DNA of 64,000 nt from Thuidium tamariscinum (Eukaryota > Streptophyta > Bryopsida > Hypnales > Thuidiaceae), in the NCBI GenBank assembly GCA_947034885.2, contig OX344749.2, forward strand, positions 41,507,682 through 41,571,681, in the 5' to 3' direction. The notes under the pieces were generated by a model. It ran no database searches, was not told the origin of the DNA, and saw only the letters and a list, made by a program, of their open reading frames with translations. Positions 60,645-64,000 of this stretch are shown here, piece after piece (within the stretch, counting starts at the first letter, position 1; the number at the start of each line of letters is the position of its first letter). Made by a program: the position numbers and the translations under genes.

Positions 60645-60842
60645 CACTATAAGAAACCCATGTTTTAGGTGATGGATTTTAGGTGACATTTAATATATAG
60701 CAACATGTGTTTTTACGTCAACAATGATGTCCGCCATAACATCTTGATATTGTGGCAGACATCATTGTTGACATAAAAACACATGTTGCTACATTAAATG
60801 TCACTTAAAATCTGTCACCTAAAACATGGGTTTCTTATAGTG
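60645..60842. mobile_element. Fold-back CACTA-ended MITE (198 bp)
   Basis: CACTATAAGAAACCCATG opens the element and its inverse closes it. The two halves are inverted copies for about 90 bases each with few mismatches. ATTA flanks both sides (60641-60644 and 60843-60846); CACTA elements normally make 3-bp duplications, so one base of this match may be chance. Its first 12 bases equal those of the 1.2 kb CACTA element at 31383. Confidence 0.85.
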
Positions 60843-61037
60843 ATTATCTCATGTCTTTTGAATAATTGGGTTGAACATCTAATTGTAACCATTTTCTTAA
60901 ACCAACTCCTAAACAATCTATTATCAAGAACCTAAGATTTATTTATTTTTATCACTTTGAAAATCTTCAATTTTTCAAGATTTTAGGATTTAGGTTTAAG
61001 GTTACGATGTCTAAAAATCCAAAATCCTAACCCTAAA

Positions 61038-61727
61038 GGGTGATTGCAAGAAACACTTGTCCTATTTGTTGCATTTTACTACAATACTTATGACTTTTTC
61101 TAGAGTACTTTAAAATTAGAAAATTAATTTTAAAAAAATTTGAATAATATGAATAATGTATACACCTCTAAAATGAAGGTTTTCACCAAAGGAAATTGAT
61201 AGAAAAATTCTCTAAGTAGGAGAACTTAAAAAGCTCCAAACCTCAAGAAAATACATATCTTTATGTTTTAATTCGGAAAAATTAGTAAAAATAAGTAAAT
61301 ACAAAAAATAAAAAGTGTCCATTTGCAACAACTCTATGGAGATGGTCATTCATAAGAAAAATCACCAAAATTAATACTTTATGTATTTAAAAATGCAACC
61401 AGAAGGAAGCTCACTTTGTGGACTTCCACACAACATAAAAATAACTTTTTTCAAAATCCCTCATGTAAAAATCTGTAAGTCTATTAGAAGACCATCTCAT
61501 CCAAATTTCATCTCGAAATCATTAAAAAAGGTACTCCTAGTACTATTTTGAAATCAAAATATTTTTTAAAATTATGAAAAAATTAGAGAATGTGTATGGT
61601 ACCTATGAGTATCTGCCCTATAAATCTTAAGTCATTTGAAGCCAAAATATAGAAGTTATGGCCAAAAAACAAATCAGCACACTAGGTGTGACAAAAAATA
61701 GGACAAGCCGGTTTCTTGCAATCGCCC
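61038..61727. mobile_element. Non-autonomous TIR transposon, copy 3 (0.69 kb)
   Basis: The left end is GGGTGATTGCAAGAAACACT. The right end is its inverse with a two-base insertion (AAGCCGG for AAGTG). TAAA flanks both sides (61034-61037 and 61728-61731). The body is nearly the same as copy 2 at 3679-4400, about 30 bp shorter. It encodes no protein. Confidence 0.9.
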
Positions 61728-63759
61728 TAAATTATTAGTTTTAGAATTTGGAATATCCAAAAAATGCATAAGAAGAAAAATTAGAATACTCTTTTAACTT
61801 CCCAAAAGATCCACCTAAATTTACACTAATTTTATACAGACTAGTACAAACAAATATTTTGTTGCTTGTTTGGACTCACTTAGATGCAATATTATGAGTT
61901 ATACTTACTTTATGAAGTACATTGAAAATTGATTATTGTTCATCCAACACTTCTCTTGATTTCTAGACACTTCTACTTATTGAGCATGTTCCTATTCTAA
62001 ATTGTTCTTTTTGAGCTTTTGTAGGAATCAATCCATTTCTAACCACTTAAACATTTGAATATACTTGCAGTGTAAATAAATTGAGGCAAAAAATTTCAAC
62101 ATGTGCTAAAGTAGATTTGAAAAAGATTCTATATTTTTGGAAATTTCATCTCCCCAAACAAAATTGTTATGAATTTCTAAGTGAAGATTGTATTAATCTT
62201 ATACTAGTTCTACAGGGCATTCTATTTCCAACCAAGGATTGGTTGTAAAATCAAGAACACAACATTAATATGATAGAAAAAATGTAGTACACTACAAGTT
62301 AGAGAAAGGAGTGTTTTAAATGAGTTTTTGAGTATAGTCCTAAACATAAGATTACAAGTAATGTCCTTTAAGGCAATTTTAGAAAAATAACTACTACAAA
62401 TACATGTATTTTTAATATTTTTTTGCTAAAGATTGCATTGAAGGGTATTACTGAAAATCTTATGACATTAGCAAAGATTGAGACCAAAACAAGACTGCAA
62501 GTTTCCAAACTATGAGAATTGTAGAAATAATACTATATCAATAGTCTGACGTAGCTAAGACTATGCCACATCAGATGCTAATTTAATTAAACTATTTATT
62601 TATTTATTTTTAAACACTATTTTTTTTTAAATTCAATTTTTTGTTTCTTAATCATTCTCTAAATTCTTAGAAAAAAAATTTATTTTTATTTTCTTTGAAA
62701 ATTCAAAAAGTTAGGCTATCAAAGCTAGCTAGTTCATCAATTCTTGGACAATATAGGGAACTACTATAGGAACAACCTTGAAAGAGCTCTTTTCAAACCT
62801 TGAATCTCCCCTAATGCTAGGACTATACTTAAAAACCCACTTAAAAAAACCCTTTCCTTTTAGTGAGCACCAATAGAGAGGACCTCATCATTATATATCG
62901 ACATCTTAGTAGCAATCTTGCATTGATTTCTATTGTAATGCATCAAATCTAATTGGAAATAAACCACTCTACTTTGTCAAAATGGAAGAGGGTGATCAAG
63001 AATGGATTGCCTCTAATAGTATAAAACTCTTTGAAAATTTGTGTACATTTGAAATTTTGCAAAGGGTTTAAAACAAGTTGTGTGTTTTTGGCAAATCTAT
63101 GAGCAAATTTCACTTGGATTGAAAAGATTGCCATAGGATTGGTAGGCTTGATAAGATTATAAGAATTGTGCACTATAATCTAATGAATTTTAGTTGTTTC
63201 ATAATACCAATTTAACAAATTTGATGATTCTAAAAAAACTAATTAGAGGCAAGAACAAAAAAAGCATCTACATAATTATTATGTTGATTATCTAAATTTT
63301 TCTTTAAAATCAAGCAATTCATCATTTTGGAACTAAGGTAAGGGTCTAATTTGTTACTTTCTTATATTCCTTTTGGTGCAAGTGAAAATTTTACTTCACC
63401 ACAAATCCAATCCAATTATCAAGTAAAAATCCATTAAGCAGATAGAACTGAAAAGCTTCATTAAATTATTTTTTTCTAAACTTGGCAAACTTCAAAGATA
63501 TTTACAATCTAAGAAGCCAAAGAGAGGCATATTATATTGAAAGTCCAAGTGACTGACGTATCTTTTCAAATTCAAATGTAAGCAAAGAACATCGCATTGG
63601 CATCAAATTTTGACCAAATACATTATCTATTTTTGGAAGAGTTTTTGAGTATTTTGAGTGTTTGTTTCAAATTTTAAATAAAAACTCCTTGAAATTAATT
63701 TTATATTCAAATTTTTCAAATTTTTCAAAAATGTAAATGAAGCATGAAATCAAATAAAT
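61728..63759. other. AT-rich intergenic DNA, no gene seen
   Basis: Long A and T runs and short frames only. No repeat end could be paired. Confidence 0.6.
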
Positions 63760-63935
63760 AGATATTTCGTTAAAATGGCGGTATGCCACAAACTTGGCAT
63801 TTTCAGGTTTAGACCATGTGGTCTAAACTGTATACCGCTCCTAGATTTTAAGACTCCCAAATCTGAAATCTATACCTATTCTAAAAAATGATAGGGGAAA
63901 TGGCGTAGGAATACTGCCATTTTAACAAAATATCT
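63760..63935. repeat. Short inverted-repeat element, MITE-like (176 bp)
   Basis: The arms 63760-63784 and 63911-63935 are inverted copies (AGATATTTCGTTAAAATGGC versus the same with TTTTG for TTTCG and one more change). A perfect 10-bp-arm palindrome around GTTTAGACCA lies in the middle. No clear target duplication. Confidence 0.7.
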
Positions 63936-64000
63936 GTTAATATGGGGTTCTTTGATCTAATCCTATATGCCCAAAGCCTTTTTTGAGTTTTTAGGAATTT

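Noticed and set aside
62286-62310. CACTACAAG, a possible CACTA end
   Set aside because: No inverse partner or duplication could be found within reach.

Overview
This is nuclear DNA of a land plant. Three things point there: GT-AG introns of roughly 60-600 bases, plant telomere-type CCCTAAA blocks, and plant-type hAT and CACTA transposons. Compact multi-exon genes in AT-rich intergenic DNA would fit a bryophyte, perhaps a moss, but no single feature proves the lineage. No rRNA, tRNA, CRISPR array or organelle gene was seen.

Left part (1-28 kb). The first 6 kb holds a dead hAT transposase gene interrupted by a ~0.7 kb terminal-inverted-repeat element. The same element family occurs three times in the window, each copy with a perfect 4-bp target duplication. 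Three ordinary host genes follow, and all three can be spliced into intact frames. They are a secreted FAS1-amidase fusion (8991-14502, 14 exons, 742 aa), a four-finger zinc-finger protein on the minus strand (16180-18640, 4 exons, 330 aa), and the 60S ribosome-maturation GTPase LSG1 (24366-27818, 7 exons, 633 aa) with a telo-box just upstream.

Middle and right part (31-59 kb). A 1.2 kb CACTA element (31383-32597) is followed by a 26 kb block bounded by a 34-bp inverted repeat (32766-32799 and 58780-58813, 30 of 34 identical). The block carries an intact 887-aa transposase-like gene reading inward from the right end. It also carries four divergent members of a protein family I do not recognise (called P1 to P4 here; three end in a variant RING finger with identical cysteine/histidine spacing) and one unrelated unknown protein (U). 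P4 is split by a 3.9 kb CACTA element with a perfect TAT duplication and captured gene pieces, including a cytochrome P450 exon. My reading is that this is a giant, partly decayed DNA transposon, or two related ones side by side, with RING-type proteins as cargo.

Right end (59-64 kb). AT-rich DNA with a kelch-like pseudogene, a fold-back MITE, the third copy of the 0.7 kb element and another short inverted-repeat element.

A window-wide pattern stands out. Of about 15 in-frame nonsense codons inside these element-derived genes, 13 are TAG. The likeliest cause is decay of methylated CAG codons in silenced transposons; readthrough of UAG is the alternative.
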